The notes under the pieces: model-generated
Told to the model about the DNA's origin: nothing
Seen by the model: the letters and a program-made list of their open reading frames with translations, nothing else
The model's database searches: none
Made by a program: the position numbers and the translations under genes
Source: Synergistaceae bacterium
Lineage (GTDB): Bacteria > Synergistota > Synergistia > Synergistales > Synergistaceae
Reading direction: 5' to 3'
Assembly (NCBI GenBank): GCA_031264605.1
Contig: JAISDQ010000125.1
Coordinates: forward strand, 1 to 7,274
DNA: 7,274 bases
Shown: piece after piece, positions 6,323 through 7,274 of the stretch
Numbering within the stretch: position 1 is the stretch's first letter
How the letters are laid out: each line of letters begins with the position of its first letter

Positions 6323-7153
6323 ATGAGTGAGTTACTGACTTCTTTGGATATAGTCAATCAGGCTTTTAAAAAGACCATGAGGGGCTATGACCCGTCCGAG
6401 GTAGATGAATTCCTGGACAGGGTGGCTGAATGCATTCAGATTTACGTTCAAAAAATAAAGGATTACGAACGGGTAATAGAGGAACAGTCCGAGAAACTCC
6501 GCGATTACGAGAATATCAAGGGTTCCCTGCATGAAGCTCTCCTGATGGCTCAGCGCACTGCCGACGAGAAAGTCGCCAACGCCAGTCTCCTTGCCGATGA
6601 AAAAGTCGCTCAGGCCGACCGGGCCTCCGAAGAGAGAATCGGTCACGCCACGGTAACCGCCGAAAATATTCTGGCGGACGCCCGAATCAAGGCGGAGAGG
6701 ATGATACGCGACGCCGAAGCGTCCGTCCTCGATTTCGGCCACGAACTGACAATGCTCCAGGAACTCCGCAACGCGGGATTCGCGAGCCTCCATTCGTATA
6801 TCAGCGAAATCAGCGGGGTGCTCGACAAGGCGGAGAGCACCGGCAAAATACAGATACCGACCATGACGCTGAATCTCATGACCCGTTCCGGAGTTCAGCC
6901 GGGCACGGGCGCACAGCAGACGTCCTCCCAGTCATACGCGCACCACGCGGCCGCGCCGGCCCAGGCGTATCAGACACAGCCGCAGCCCGCCGAAAACTAC
7001 GCCGTCACGCCGGCGGCCGCGCCGGCCCAGGCTCCCGCTCAGAATATGACCCCCGAACAGATGCAGGCACAGCTCGCCAACACGCTGAGCATCCTGGGGA
7101 TCGATCTGAGCTTGCTCAACACAAATCCAGCGCCGGGTTCGGATAAGGTGTAA
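6323..7153 (+). CDS. divIVA: DivIVA family polar/septal coiled-coil protein
   Basis: DivIVA proteins bind curved membrane at septa and poles and recruit division, envelope or chromosome-positioning factors. The 276-residue protein begins with the canonical membrane-binding domain: LTSLDIVNQAF, then MRGYDPSEVDEFLDRV at 19-34, with F15 and R20 in the positions expected for the lipid-contacting loop. A coiled coil follows to about residue 160. Within it, residues 80-134 form five consecutive 11-residue units of the type AxEKVAxAxxx. A Gln/Ala/Pro-rich linker (about 180-240) leads to a short conserved-looking tail, MTPEQMQAQLANTLSILGID, which may be a partner-binding helix. The linker and tail are not part of the family core. 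ATG 6323 follows a strong GGGGGGA site at 6311-6317. The gene lies 37 bp after yggS and 11 bp before recG. Its first 200 bases are more AT-rich than neighbouring genes. Confidence 0.93.
   Translation: MSELLTSLDIVNQAFKKTMRGYDPSEVDEFLDRVAECIQIYVQKIKDYERVIEEQSEKLRDYENIKGSLHEALLMAQRTADEKVANASLLADEKVAQADRASEERIGHATVTAENILADARIKAERMIRDAEASVLDFGHELTMLQELRNAGFASLHSYISEISGVLDKAESTGKIQIPTMTLNLMTRSGVQPGTGAQQTSSQSYAHHAAAPAQAYQTQPQPAENYAVTPAAAPAQAPAQNMTPEQMQAQLANTLSILGIDLSLLNTNPAPGSDKV
6947..7032 (+). repeat. Exact 20-bp direct repeat in the divIVA linker
   Basis: GCGGCCGCGCCGGCCCAGGC occurs at 6947-6966 and again at 7013-7032, exactly 66 bases apart and therefore in frame. Both copies encode AAAPAQA (residues 209-215 and 231-237). 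The sequence between differs (Gln/Pro-rich), so this is not a simple whole-unit tandem array. It probably reflects slippage or recombination in a disordered linker, which tolerates length change. Confidence 0.85.
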
Positions 7154-7164
7154 CGGAAAACGTT

Positions 7165-7274
7165 TTGAAGCCGGAAGACCCCGTATCGAGCCTGCGCGGC
7201 GTCGGCCGCGCGAGGGAGCGTTTGCTCGGAATTCTGGGAATAGAAAGCATATCCGATTTACTTTATCACATCCC
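7165..7274 (+). CDS. recG: ATP-dependent DNA helicase RecG, N-terminal fragment (continues beyond the window)
   Basis: Only the first 36 codons are present. They read KPEDPVSSLRGVGRARERLL, then a GILGIESISDLLYHIP segment. This matches the RecG N-terminal pattern: P-V-x-x-L-x-GVG, then a Leu-Gly-Ile and DLL-x-H/F-x-P at the start of the wedge domain. RecG remodels stalled replication forks and branched DNA. The start is a TTG at 7165: it is the only possible initiation codon after an in-frame TAA at 7144, with a weak GGAAAA at 7155-7160. It lies 11 bases after the divIVA stop and is presumably co-transcribed. The helicase motifs lie outside the window, so the call rests on the N-terminal pattern alone. 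Confidence 0.8.
   Translation, partial: MKPEDPVSSLRGVGRARERLLGILGIESISDLLYHI

Noticed and set aside
1..7274. CRISPR array, rRNA, replication origin or phage module
   Set aside because: No regularly spaced repeats, rRNA-like sequence, iteron array or phage genes are visible.

Overview
The window is a stretch of bacterial chromosome with all seven substantial genes on the + strand. It looks like ordinary housekeeping DNA abutting the end of an insertion sequence. The coding part is GC-rich with a strong preference for G/C-ending codons. A B12-dependent class II ribonucleotide reductase, a DivIVA protein, a membrane-anchored HlyD-like protein and the order yggS-divIVA-recG together suggest an anaerobe of the Synergistota, or less likely a high-GC Clostridia-type Firmicute. 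That placement is inference from gene content and remembered synteny, not from a marker gene.

Positions 1-126 are more AT-rich and hold the last 24 codons of what looks like an ISL3-type transposase, followed by a candidate right terminal inverted repeat ending at 118. Positions 127-314 are non-coding. They carry four copies of GGTTCG and a candidate promoter ahead of a DUF72 (YecE-like) gene at 315-1259. A small hairpin with a T-run ends that unit. A good sigma70-type promoter (TTAAAA, 17 bp, TATAAT) at 1291-1319 then starts a second, tightly packed unit.

The second unit reads queD (6-carboxytetrahydropterin synthase), a HAD phosphatase, nrdJ (adenosylcobalamin-dependent ribonucleotide reductase), a single-pass HlyD-like protein, yggS (PLP homeostasis), divIVA (polar/septal coiled coil) and the first 36 codons of recG. 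Gaps are 11-37 bp, and two junctions overlap (ATGA at queD/HAD, ATGGTGA at HlyD-like/yggS), so it is probably one operon. It mixes 7-deazaguanine/pterin synthesis, dNTP supply, cell-division or envelope functions and DNA repair. This resembles a shortened form of the Firmicute yggS-sepF-yggT-ylmH-divIVA cluster.

I found no convincing undescribed multi-gene system. The signals most worth a second look are the perfect 9-bp stem-loop just inside nrdJ, the GGTTCG repeats upstream of the DUF72 gene, the IS end, and the unassigned HlyD-like protein between nrdJ and yggS.
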